Assembly (NCBI GenBank): GCA_005223375.1
Contig: RXOD01005342.1
Location: forward strand, 1 to 14,661
Direction: 5' to 3'
DNA: 14,661 nucleotides
Source: Amoebophrya sp. AT5.2
Lineage: Eukaryota; Sar; Dinophyceae; Syndiniales; Amoebophryaceae
Under the pieces are notes generated by a model, which worked only from the letters and a program-made list of their open reading frames with translations, searched no databases and was not told the origin of the DNA. A program made the translations under genes and the position numbers. This document shows positions 1 through 8,699 of the stretch, one piece after another; positions within the stretch are counted from its first letter, which is position 1; each line of letters opens with the position of its first letter.

Positions 1-32
1 ACAGCACCCGCCGCTGCTCTTCTGACGGGGCC

Positions 33-1349
33 ATGATGTTGAGAACCGAAGACTCCGCGCCTACTGGAAATAGTCATGCGACCGACTCTAGCGCGTCGAG
101 GTGTTGCAACTGTGCGCACACTCTCACGCGGCCTTTCACCTGGCTGGCCGCGCTCGTCGGCGGCGCGTGGAGGTCTTACTTTTGCTGCCGAGATAAACAG
201 AAGAGAGCCCCGGCCGCCTCGCGAGCCAGCACCCGGCGGCGTGCAGGTGGAAGAAGTAGCTCAAAGACGCGCGAGCTGCCGGTGGTCCGCGTGCTGATGT
301 CCTGTGATGAGCTGCCGCCTCCCCCGCAATTCTGGTCCTGGGGAAAAGCCTCGCTGCGGAAAAGTCGCTTCCGCGAGATCGGGAAAATCCACCACCAGCG
401 GCCCCAAATAATGGGAAACCCAAATTGCGCCACTCCGTGTCTCACCGCGGAGCCAACCCATTACAACGAGATGATCCCGTTCCCGTCGAGTGTTGTTAGT
501 TGTACCGGAGCTTCCTCCTCCGCAAGTTTCGCTTCCGCCCCGCGCACCGTCTTCACCACGAAACAGCGACCCAGAATGCGGCTGCGCCGGCAAACAACGC
601 GCGGGGACAAGATGACAACAAGCAGGCGGGGCAAAAACGGCGCGCTTTCTCATCATGGAGCGATGTCCGAGGAAAAATCTGCAACCGCGGAGTCTCCATA
701 CTGGCTCTGTACCGTGCTAGACATCGTAGCCGCGGTACAAAGCGAGCATGGAGACTCCGCGGGTGAGGACGGGGAAGAAGCTGCTGCACAACACCAGCAA
801 GCTTCCTCTTCCACAGACCACACCAGCCGCCGCGGCCGCGGACACATCCACGGCGCGTCATTCCTCGATGTCGTGCTTGGCGAAAAAGAGGGCGCTGACG
901 TCGTGCTGGGCAGAAATAACGAGGAGGGGGAGGCTGACGTCTTGCTCGGCGAAAAAGAGAATGCTGATGATGTTGGTACTGAAACTGATGTTGGCCCTCC
1001 TTTTCGCCGAGCGCGACAGGCTGATGTTGGTGATGTGGGCGGGGGAATAGAAGAGCAGGAGGTAGTGGAAAAAGACAGTGGCTGCTTGTCGGAGAACGAA
1101 AAGCTGCACTTCGGAGGGACATCCGAGTCGGAAAGTCCGGAGTCTACCGCGAGCACGTCGGGACGCGGACCTCGCAAGTGGTCCCGACTTGGCACGGTAA
1201 GGAAAGGGACAAAGCGCGGAAACGATCCGGGAAAAATTTATCTCAAGGACGGGGGTGCGCACTTGAAATTCGGAACGGAAACGGATGAGAAAAACCGCTA
1301 CCTGCTCCTAAGCATGGCGCTGCTTCTGCTGATGGGCGGCGACGAGTAG
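33..1349 (+). CDS. hypothetical low-complexity protein, 438 aa, possibly 5'-partial
   Basis: An uninterrupted frame from ATG (33) to TAG (1347-1349). It is also open from the ATG back to the window edge, so the true start may lie outside. I recognise no family. The N-terminal part has a Cys cluster (RCCNC, near residues 23-27), then a short hydrophobic run (about residues 33-47, FTWLAALVGGAW) closed by FCCRDKQK. The middle is Ser/Arg/Ala-rich. Residues about 279-311 hold three imperfect copies of DVVLGEKEGA. The C-terminus is acidic and Ser-rich and ends in a hydrophobic stretch (LLLSMALLLLM) two or three residues from the stop, as in a tail anchor. Long frames also exist on the minus strand here, so openness alone is weak proof; its length and structured repeats favour the plus frame. 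It could be one exon of a longer gene. Confidence 0.45.
   Translation: MMLRTEDSAPTGNSHATDSSASRCCNCAHTLTRPFTWLAALVGGAWRSYFCCRDKQKRAPAASRASTRRRAGGRSSSKTRELPVVRVLMSCDELPPPPQFWSWGKASLRKSRFREIGKIHHQRPQIMGNPNCATPCLTAEPTHYNEMIPFPSSVVSCTGASSSASFASAPRTVFTTKQRPRMRLRRQTTRGDKMTTSRRGKNGALSHHGAMSEEKSATAESPYWLCTVLDIVAAVQSEHGDSAGEDGEEAAAQHQQASSSTDHTSRRGRGHIHGASFLDVVLGEKEGADVVLGRNNEEGEADVLLGEKENADDVGTETDVGPPFRRARQADVGDVGGGIEEQEVVEKDSGCLSENEKLHFGGTSESESPESTASTSGRGPRKWSRLGTVRKGTKRGNDPGKIYLKDGGAHLKFGTETDEKNRYLLLSMALLLLMGGDE
685..762. repeat. long near-perfect inverted repeat (hairpin) inside the ORF
   Basis: The arm at 685-714 pairs with the arm at 733-762 at 27 of 30 positions. The outer 15 bases (CCGCGGAGTCTCCAT) pair perfectly and the inner seven (TGTACCG) pair perfectly. 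The loop is 18 bases (715-732). The whole 78-base unit is a multiple of three and stays open in the plus frame. Confidence 0.75.
867..965 (+). repeat. coding tandem repeat, three imperfect units
   Basis: Units at 867-896 (30 nt), 897-935 (39 nt) and 936-965 (30 nt) encode DVVLGEKEGA, DVVLGRNNEEGEA and DVLLGEKENA. All unit lengths are multiples of three, so the frame is kept. A looser run of DVG-coding triplets follows to about 1040. Frame-preserving units support translation of the surrounding ORF. Confidence 0.65.
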
Positions 1350-1915
1350 CGCAGGAAGATCTAGTGTAATTTCATAGCCGCTGTAGTTGCACTCCCTTCC
1401 ATGATTTCGACGAGGAGAAGCATGGTGTCAACACTCCTTGATTCACTGCGAAAAAAGCTAGAACTAGTAGGTGACGAAGAATTTAGAACAAGCAACAACT
1501 CAAACAAGTAATCTACGTGCAATGGCTGTGTTTACGCACCTTCAGGAGCGATCAACCCGATGTAGAAGAAAATTGGCATCCAGCTGCAAATATCACGAAG
1601 GATCAACAGGACACTGCTTTGACCCTGCTTACACGACACCATGATCATGTACAAATCATAAAATGCCACCCGGAGAACCCCGGTGCATTCATTGCGTTAT
1701 ACATGTATTGGTACGTTCGTTAGAAGGAGAGCAGCTGCACGATCTACATGCAGCTGCTTTCCCTGTGACACAGGCAATTAAAACGCATCAATCGGTCCCT
1801 GTGAACCCCGAAAATCCCTGCAGGCCACTTGAGAAAATAAAGGCTTTTTGGCGACCGCTGTTCCTCCACCTCACTCACGTCCCGTTGTCTCAAACCCACA
1901 TCGCGCGAAAAAACC
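1350..1915. other. intergenic stretch, no supported gene
   Basis: Short frames here (for example 1517-1723) have no recognisable domain and no support from repeats or splice signals. AATAAA-like hexamers occur near 1837 (and near 1960, inside the next gene's first intron). A 10-bp perfect inverted repeat (AGCAGCTGCA, 1730-1739, with 1749-1758; 9-base loop) is the only structure noted. The promoter and 5' UTR of the gene starting at 1916 should lie in the right half. No TATA box is evident. Confidence 0.5.
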
Positions 1916-3295
1916 ATGTCGAAAGAAGATCGCATGACCGGTACTTACAACTGAGCTAAAAATAAAGACACGATGATCCAGACCTACTACATTATATCTA
2001 CGACCGACCTGTATAGCGCAGTAGGTACTACGCCGCAAGTCCTCCGATGAAGAAAAAGAAACAAATGAATCGCATGGACAGGTTGCTTGGGCTGCGACCG
2101 GCGTGACCCCCCCGATTGTTGCGCAAAGTTTTGTTGCGGTCCCTGCGTCGCCGCGAACTGGGACGGGTGTTGCTCCGTGGCAAGCATCATCTCTTGGATC
2201 TTCGTCGTGCTGTGGTTGGGGAGCATTGCGATTGGTATATATGGACCATCCCGCGCGGCTGCGCCGCGCGGTGCGCGGGTGGGCATCTACAGACGCCGTC
2301 AGGACAGATTGCTTAATATTTATTTATTTCATGGCTGCCAAAAGCCCCCGCTTTTTCGGGTTCGGCGGAAAATGGTCCAGGGCGCGGCCTGGGCTAGTTT
2401 ATGGATTGAGTTTACGCACATAAATGAACCCAATAAGGCAGCACCGGCCTACTCTTTCCGCGGCGGCAAGACCAAGATGAAGTGGAGCCCATTAAAAGCG
2501 GCCCCCAACAGCAACGAACCCGATTGCCCGCAAGCCACGTCCTTGGATTCGGCCGGAAAACCCAGCGGGTTTTCCGAACCCTCTGGCTTTTCCGTCGACG
2601 GGTGTTGCTCCGTGGCAAGCATCATCTCTTGGATGTGGTTGGGAAGCTCTGAACGGCCTTCGGCATAGGGCGCTGCTGCGCACTCTTACTAGGCGATTCG
2701 TGGTTGCTTGTTGGTCCTTGGTGTTGGTCCTTGCGCCGGAAGTGTTGCTTGGCAGTGGTGTGGCCCCCGCGTGGTCATTGTCTTTTTCCATGGCCGCTGC
2801 CCGCTGCAACCGCGGAGAAGATCGTACTATAGCTGAATAGCTGTAGCTCTCAACATCTCTTTCTTTTTATCGACAAACGCCGCCGCCAGTAGATGCCCCA
2901 AGAGCCTGCGTACGCTGACCTCCTGTTTCTGTGCATTGATTGTGTGCTCGTTAATTTTAATTATTTTCATCGGATGAACCATAAAAATTGATCCATCCCA
3001 TCGGACAGTTGCGACGACGCCTCCGCTCGGTTTGATCGTTTGCAGTGTGGTAGTGATCGGCTACCTCGTGTACATATTGTGCATTTGGCAGCCGTCCCGG
3101 TACCGCGAGGCGTATTCGACCATCGGCGCCCCTCAGATCGCGGTGATCAGGGAAGGGGCGCAGCAGCAGCACCAGCCGACACATCAGCAGTACGTTTCCT
3201 ACCCCGCGGGCGCGGCCCCAGCACCTGCGCAGCCGATGTACAACCCAGCACCTGCGCAACCCCAACCGCAGCAGCTGTACTACGCGCAATACTAG
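1916..3295 (+). CDS. two-TM Cys-rich / Pro-Gln-rich tail protein, copy 1 (3 exons, 154 aa)
   Basis: Exon model: 1916-1940, 2082-2234 and 3009-3295, with introns of 141 and 774 bp. Both introns are phase 1 with GT..AG borders, and the spliced length is exactly 155 codons including TAG. The protein starts MSKEDRMTG, then a Cys-rich block (residues 10-39: CLGCDRR, DCCAKFCCGPC, NWDGCC). TM1 is about residues 40-59 and TM2 about 66-85 (LGLIVCSVVVIGYLVYILCIW). A juxtamembrane SRYREAYSTIGAPQ motif leads into a tail rich in Gln, Pro, Ala and Tyr (PAPAQP twice). I do not recognise the family. By composition it could be a small membrane adaptor or a palmitoylated surface protein, but that is inference. 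The model is supported by the paralogue at 4193, which keeps exon 1, exon 2 and exon 3 motifs and all intron phases. The ATG is in ACCATGT context. Confidence 0.75.
2251..2271. repeat. GC-rich perfect hairpin in intron 2 of copy 1
   Basis: CCGCGCGGC (2251-2259) and GCCGCGCGG (2263-2271) form a perfect 9-bp stem around TGC. It lies 16 bases inside the intron, close to the 5' splice site at 2235, where it could affect donor use. Confidence 0.6.
2554..2576. repeat. perfect hairpin in intron 2 of copy 1
   Basis: CGGAAAACCC (2554-2563) and GGGTTTTCCG (2567-2576) make a perfect 10-bp stem with a 3-base AGC loop. It lies 20 bases before the duplicated exon fragment at 2597. Confidence 0.6.
2597..2645 (+). 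pseudogene. partial duplicate of exon 2 inside intron 2 (copy 1)
   Basis: Bases 2597-2634 match exon 2 bases 2162-2199 exactly (38 bp, coding DGCCSVASIISW). After a deletion of about 12 bases the match resumes (GTGGTTGGG, copying about 2212-2220). No clean splice border flanks it and it lacks the rest of the exon, so it looks like a non-functional internal duplication. The exactness suggests a recent event or gene conversion. Confidence 0.8.
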
Positions 3296-4192
3296 CCACA
3301 GCCATTCACCTGAGAAGTGGAGGTGAGCTACCATTTAGAATTTTCGATTTTCCGGCTGATGTCAGATCACCCTCTTTTTACGGCGTAGAAGCACGTAAAA
3401 GTGTGCATAAAAGCGTGTTTTTTTCTTTCCGTTTTCATATTCTTTCATTATATTTTCCTGTTTCCAGAAGTCCGACAAAGCATTTTGCACCTCCGCTCTC
3501 TCACAGACAAAGTTTCCGGTGAAAGCGCCACCATTGATAGCTCTCGCGCGAAAGAGCGCGGCCTCTCTAGCTCTACTATAAAAGTCCACGTCCACCGATT
3601 CCTTCCTATAGTACTTACATCGATACCTTCGCTATTCGATGCGGGTGCGCTTGCGCGCACATTTTGAACCATGCGTTCTCATTGTGATTGAGAATAGATG
3701 ATGTCTGGCGGGGTTTCCGTTGCCAGTATATTCATACGTCCAATTGTGTTGACCTTCTCACAGCAGAGGATTCGCGGGCGGAGTGCAAATGCCATGAGTT
3801 CTTGCGCAGCCATTTGCATTTCATTTATCACTACCACTAGAGGAAAAAAGATGCTTCGTTGTCCTTGTCCATGAACCGCACGGCGACGGCCCGTATGTCT
3901 CTAGTAGTTCGGGCCTCTGGCTCTGCGATCTTGAATGGAATGCGTCACCTCAACTGTGGTTCACCCGTGCGATCCCTTGTCATGTTCATGATCTCTTCAG
4001 CCATCGGATCCTATCTTCAGGGTCGCAAGCTCTCCTTCAGAAAAAAATACTTGCGCGCCGTCATTCTCATCCACTGAATTCAGGAGCAAACCATTCAAAC
4101 ACTCGCATAGTTCTATCTCCATAGCTTTCGCACCACGTCCACTGGCTATCAGCCGTACCGTCTGCCACAACCAGCCCTCCCAAACCAACACC
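3296..4192. other. intergenic stretch, no supported gene
   Basis: This covers the 3' flank of copy 1 and the 5' flank of copy 2. Short frames (for example 3401-3667 and 3859-4077) show no domain, and the protein-like signals of the flanking family are absent. A T-rich stretch (3418-3465) could be part of the copy 1 3' UTR. The copy 2 promoter should lie before 4193, but I see no convincing core element. Confidence 0.45.
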
Positions 4193-4681
4193 ATGTCGAA
4201 GGAAGAACGCATGACCGGTACCACTACCAGCACTGATACTTTATTTATTAAAAATGCGATGGGATTGTTCCGCCTGAAGCTCTCGCTAGCCTCCTGTCAA
4301 AAATTTGCTTTGGGAAATTCATCTTTTTTTGAATAGCAGTCAATCAATGAGGCAGCCAATCAATCTCTATCTCACCACTAGAGGTACAATTCAATTGGCG
4401 AACATAGTTTCAAATTCAATTCAGTATTTTTATGATACAAAAACAAATATATTAATTCACAGGTTGCTGCGGCTGCGACCGTCGCGAGGCCCCCAGTTGT
4501 TGCTCCAAGTTGTTCTGCGGTCCCTGTACCGTGGGGAACTGGGACGGCGCCTGCTCCGTGCCGGCGATCATCGGGTACATCATGCTGGGCGCCGCCGCCG
4601 TCCTCAACTCCCTGGGGGGCGCCTTGGGCCGCACCACCGTCCATGTCCACGGTGTCGGACATGTTGCCGCTTTCACGCCCC
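4193..4681 (+). CDS. two-TM Cys-rich protein, copy 2: exons 1 and 2
   Basis: Exon 1 (4193-4217) encodes MSKEERMT and ends in phase 1 at G|GTACC, exactly as in copy 1. Exon 2 begins at 4463 after TTCACAG and encodes CCGCDRREAPSCC, KLFCGPC, NWDGACSV and a hydrophobic TM1 (PAIIGYIMLGAAAVLNSLGG). The favoured donor is CCCC|GTATAA at 4682 (phase 1). An earlier phase-1 donor at 4652 would give a shorter loop. Exon 3 (12936-13198) restores the frame, giving 507 nt and 168 aa in total. Exon 2 is 66 bases longer than in copy 1 and adds a His/Val-rich loop between the two membrane segments. Intron 2 is 8,254 bp because a retrotransposon sits in it; without that it would be about 560 bp. Whether this gene is still spliced correctly cannot be seen from sequence. 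Confidence 0.65.
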
Positions 4682-4835
4682 GTATAATATAATTCATGCT
4701 CTTCTGTTAATATAAATATACGGCGAACAACTTTCGCCCGCCTACTTTGAGGAACGCCGTTTCAATTTATTAAACAGCGTGTTCCGCTTAACATCAAACT
4801 TGGCTGTTATAGAGGTTTGCCAAAGCGCTGCTCCA

Positions 4836-4865
4836 GCCTTAAGGCCATTACAGCCTTAATAAGGC
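4836..4865. repeat. pair of related short palindromes
   Basis: GCCTTAAGGC (4836-4845) is a perfect palindrome. GCCTTAATAAGGC (4853-4865) is a second palindrome with a one-base centre. Further AGGCCTT and CCTTAAG variants follow to about 4930. The stretch lies in intron 2 of copy 2, between exon 2 and the degenerate exon copy. Confidence 0.5.
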
Positions 4866-4942
4866 CTTCAGGGTCCTCCTTAAGCGCCCAACCTAATAGG
4901 GTCCACCTCCTTGAGCGTCAGGCCTTTAGAGTCAGGTCTTTG

Positions 4943-5093
4943 AACCGGCCATCATCGTGTACATCATGCTGATCACGATGGTGTACACGATGATGTACAC
5001 CGTCCTCGACACCCTTGCACAGCTCTTCGGGTAGCTCCGCGACCACAAGAACTGCATTTCGACGGGTAGTACCACGCCCCGTATACCTCCTAC
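4943..5093 (+). pseudogene. degenerate partial copy of exon 2 (copy 2 intron)
   Basis: The sequence tracks the distal part of exon 2 at 4561-4687: CCGGCCATCATCGTGTACAT against CCGGCGATCATCGGGTACAT, then CATGCTG, CCGTCCTC and finally CACGCCCCGTATA at the donor. The translation begins PAIIVYIMLITMVYTMMYT and stops at TAG (5030-5032), short of the donor. A possible acceptor (GAGTCAG) precedes it at 4935. It is best read as a decayed duplicated exon; a poison or alternative exon is less likely. Confidence 0.6.
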
Positions 5094-5132
5094 TTGTACT
5101 TGTTTTTGTTCTAGATGAGCTGCTATAATGAG

Positions 5133-5270
5133 TTTTAATTTCTCCTCGGCTCATTCTTACCCTGTTGCCGTGGCGAAAGCGAAGAGGAACGAGTCCATCC
5201 CGAACGGAAGTGCAATCAATGATGAAACGGAAATCCCTCGATTCTGACAACGACTGAATCTCGAATGTGG
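5133..5270. repeat. split direct repeat A1 (left end of element)
   Basis: 138 bp identical to 12190-12327; weaker similarity continues for about 8 bases (CTGCACCA against CCACACCA). It forms the left boundary of the element and lies 117 bases downstream of the RT/RNase H stop codon on the coding strand. Confidence 0.92.
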
Positions 5271-5386
5271 CTGCACCAAGAACAACGGGTGGGACTCGTG
5301 CGTTCGCTTTAGGTAAGAACGAACCAAAGGCGGGGATCTGGCCCGCAAATCATCCATGAGATCATTTCGCAAACAAGATCGACCAT

Positions 5387-8117
5387 TCAAGCAATGGAAG
5401 GAGGAACCTCTGGGTCAGATTCGGACTCAGGCTCATCGTGGAAAAACTCTCCTGGAAGATGGATGCGGCCCGTGGCGAGTACGGTCGGGCGCAACATGAG
5501 AAGCGAGCGGAGGTAGCCTTCGAACTGAGGGATGAGAGGCTGCCTGGTAAACATGGAACCGTAGTTGTGAAGTAGGTACAAAAACTTTTCTTCCCTGGTG
5601 AAAACATCGGCCAGGTTCAGCTCGCTGACCACTCTACTAATCCACGGAGAAATTCCGTGCTGGCTGGCGTATGTCCAAAACTCAAGCGCACAGAATGCCA
5701 TGGGACCTCGCCTGGATGACTGGTTGAGGAGGCACCCTTCGGCCGCCGTGTTGTCCACGTAAACGTTGAACAGACCACGGCGCGCCTGCGTGGAGAATAT
5801 GCGTAAGGTAAAAACTGCGGCGACCGCCTCCAGAAAATGGATGACCTGGCGGCCCACTGATCTGTGGATCATCGCGCGGGTGACTCTGTAATGCCAGAAA
5901 AGATAAGAAGCAGCCCCATTGACAACCCGGGGAATGACTCCTGCTAGGTACCCGATGCCATTGCTAAATGATGCGTCCGTGTAAACTATGTTCCGAAGCC
6001 CTGCGATGGGTTCGAAGCGCGGAAAGCGCATGACTTTGTTTGACACTACTTCTTTGATCATGGACATGCAGAGTAACAGTTTCTTGCTCATTTTGACGAC
6101 CAGCTCGCACTGCTGGTTGGCTCTGTTGATGAGTGGTCTGAGAAGCGGGTTCAGGGCCCGGTCGACTAGGGCGGAAAATACAAACATAACTTTGCCCTGA
6201 AGCTTGCGGGCCAGGTGTGGCGGCAAGGCGCCAGCCTTGCCGGCAGAATCTATCATACTAACAATGGCGTCCCTGCGCTTCTTGTCGATCGTGTAGAACG
6301 GTCGCTCCTTGAAATTGGACACTAATCCTAAGATCAACACAATGGAGCCGATGGCTATCTTGGGTACACTGTAAGGCATCCCTAAACAATCTAGATAAAA
6401 AAGGAAACAATCGAGTATGTGCTTGGCCGTCTTTTCGGGCGCTACTCCTGTACTGTCGTCGACGAACAGTTCGAGGAGGACTTCCAAGAGTCTTCGGAAT
6501 ATCGACCTCACGCCCCAGAATGGACGTATCCAGTTGACCACACTGTGGACGTTGCCAAATCCACACACTAAGCACTGGAAGCCGTAGCATTTCTTCTTGA
6601 TCGGGTTCCATACCACTAACCGACTGTATTTTAAATGTTCATCTGCGATTGCTACATTGTTGTATGCCTTCAACGCATCTACGACAAACGCATGAAGTGG
6701 GGTGGAAATCAAGTCCGCAGCGTCTGCCAGTGTGAACGGTGAATTCAGCATAAGTCTGTTATTCTTGGGCTGGTGATGGAGCTTTGTGAAAAAAGGACGC
6801 TTGGAAGGCTCGAATCCTTCGTTGAGCGACTTTGGCTCCGGCTTCGGGCCCTCTCTGAGTAAGTAGTCGTCGACTTGCTTGAGGTAAGCTTTTTCAACCA
6901 TCTTAGCCCGTTTGATGTTTTTCTTCGATAGGTTCACAACGCCCATTTCCAGAAGCTTCGGATTTGATAACACCGCTGCCTGCGACAGGATGGCTTGGGG
7001 GCTGGTCATTGGTACTCCCCGCTCCAGATAACTGCAGTGGTTTTGGAAAACGAGTGGATCTACACTTCTAATTTTATTCGTTTGGCGGATGGGAAATCTC
7101 CGCACCACTGTGGTCCAGCCTGCTTCTAGGCAGGCGGCCAAATCGAATGGACCTTCGAGGACGTTGGTGCCTATTGACGGGCCCCACAGGAAAGAAAGAA
7201 GCTTGTCTGCCACTACGCGTGCTGTTTCACTTTCTAACAAGTTGAGTAGGGGAGTCCATCCGAGGTGATCATGCCCTGCTTGCGGTACGAACGGTCCTGC
7301 TTCGAGTTGCGGCCAGATAGATTCCATAAGCGAGCTACTCCAACAGAACAAACTTTCATCTTTTTCCCAAGGCGGATCGGAAGCGCCGCCATTCCCAGGC
7401 ATGAAGCTCCCGAGATTGTTTGGTAGCGAGCTGAGCGGCTTCATTTCCGGTCTTTTCCATGCCGACGGTGGCCAGTAGTCTGGCGCTCCGCAAGGGCCTA
7501 CGCACCTCGCTCCGTCTCGAAAGACCGTCCACCTGAAGTGAAAGTGGAATGTTGATTGAAAAGAGGCGTTGTTGAACGCCTGATCAGTATTGCTGAAAGT
7601 AAAACGCTCGTTACCCGTCCGGGTCTTCGCTCATGAAGCGATCGAAGAGGAACTCCATCAGCCCCAGGTTGAACTTGCGCGAGTGCTTGAGCACTTTCGC
7701 GCTCATGGTGCTCTTGATCTCGGCATCTCGGCCCTTCGCCATGCGCATCCAGATGCTCATCCGCTTCTTGAATACTTCGAAGGCGTTCGCGGTAGAGGCC
7801 TTGTCCTTGAATTTTTCCTCGGCTTGTAGCAGCGACTGCGCATAGCCCTTGGTTTCCGAATCGATTGGTTCAAAAATTGCAGCTCTGTTGAGATCGAACT
7901 GCACTCGCCGGAGCATGAGCTCGAATTCGGCTTCGATGTGGTGGTCGTGTTTCGGGATCCATAGCAGTCCCTCCGGTGTGGCAGCTTTTGATGTAGCTGC
8001 TGGCTTCGTCGAACTTGCACTGGAGCTTGAAGCGGCCGTGGTTGATGCCGACGGCGCCGGCTGGGCTGTGCAGCGGGCCACTGCTGCCCAAAGCAGTGCC
8101 CGATAAGAAGCTCTCAT
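5387..8117 (-). CDS. reverse transcriptase / RNase H (Pol) of the retrotransposon, 2 exons, about 882 aa
   Basis: Exons are 8117-7615 and 7532-5387, joined by an 82-bp GT..AG intron. The phase-2 donor GG|GTAACG matches acceptor CACTTCAG|G and gives an unbroken 883-codon frame. Numbering is from ATG 8117. Residues 1-167 carry a Ser/Ala/Thr-rich leader and a charged helical region. RT motif A is VVDALKAYNN (D453), motif B is near CGFGNVHSVVNWIR, and motif C is the active site FVDD (524-527). Motif D/E is PK followed by LGL. RNase H follows with YTDAS (D687), LEAV (E736), VDNTA (D761) and ELNLADVFTR (D810), a complete D-E-D-D set. The order RT then RNase H without protease or DDE integrase is typical of DIRS-like elements. 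The protein would copy element RNA into DNA. The start is uncertain: an upstream ATG at 8304 in another frame followed by a GTAAGC donor may mark an extra 5' exon. Confidence 0.85.
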
Positions 8118-8699
8118 GTCCAAAACTGATGCTTCGAAAAGGTAAACTCAATTCAACTTGTCCTGCTCGTTTGTTGACTGATGAATTCAAACGATTGCTG
8201 CTGACTAAAGCTTCGCTTACTGCATAAGTGCACGCGCTCATTTTGAACACGCCTCCACCGCTTTGAGCTGAATTCGTTGATGTTCTGTGGAATGTTCGTG
8301 ACATGTTGCAAAAGAAACCGTGTGCGTTTTGCTGACTGCTATGCTTCGTTTTCCCAATGGTGTTTTCATCAGATGTGAGAAACTTTTTAAAACAAACTTC
8401 GGACGCGAGTCGATGTTGAACTCTTTCTTTTGATTGAGTTAAAATTTATATTTTGACACAAAAAGTCTAATCGTGGGTAAGTGGAGAACTTGCCTTAACC
8501 GTCGATGAAAATTATTAAATTAATTTGAGATCGTAACTTGTCACTCGTAGCCTCTGTAAAAGTCATTCTTTCGATATTAAGACACAGATTTGAAACTGAA
8601 ACTCGTGCTCTAAACAACTTCTTTACCGAAGAGCTTCTCGATTAAATCCAGATGGATAAAAAATTTTCTTCTGGACGCTGTTACTTCTCCTTGCTGCCT
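8118..8699 (-). promoter_or_regulatory. gag-RT spacer with TATA-like element
   Basis: This A/T-rich spacer of about 580 bases lies between the gag stop (8700) and the RT start. On the minus strand TATAAAT occurs at 8450-8444, about 140 bases before an ATG at 8304 and 330 before the ATG at 8117. It could be an internal promoter for RT. A poly-A or UTR region of gag is equally possible. A minus-strand frame from 8304 may contribute a 5' exon of RT, with donor TATGCA|GTAAGC. Confidence 0.25.

Noticed and set aside
553..1195. Long minus-strand frames opposite the first ORF
   Set aside because: They are low-complexity mirror frames of the plus ORF, without domains; the in-frame repeat units favour the plus strand.
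6258..6611. Second minus frame inside the RT gene
   Set aside because: Shadow of the RT frame, which carries the FVDD motif and the RNase H residues.
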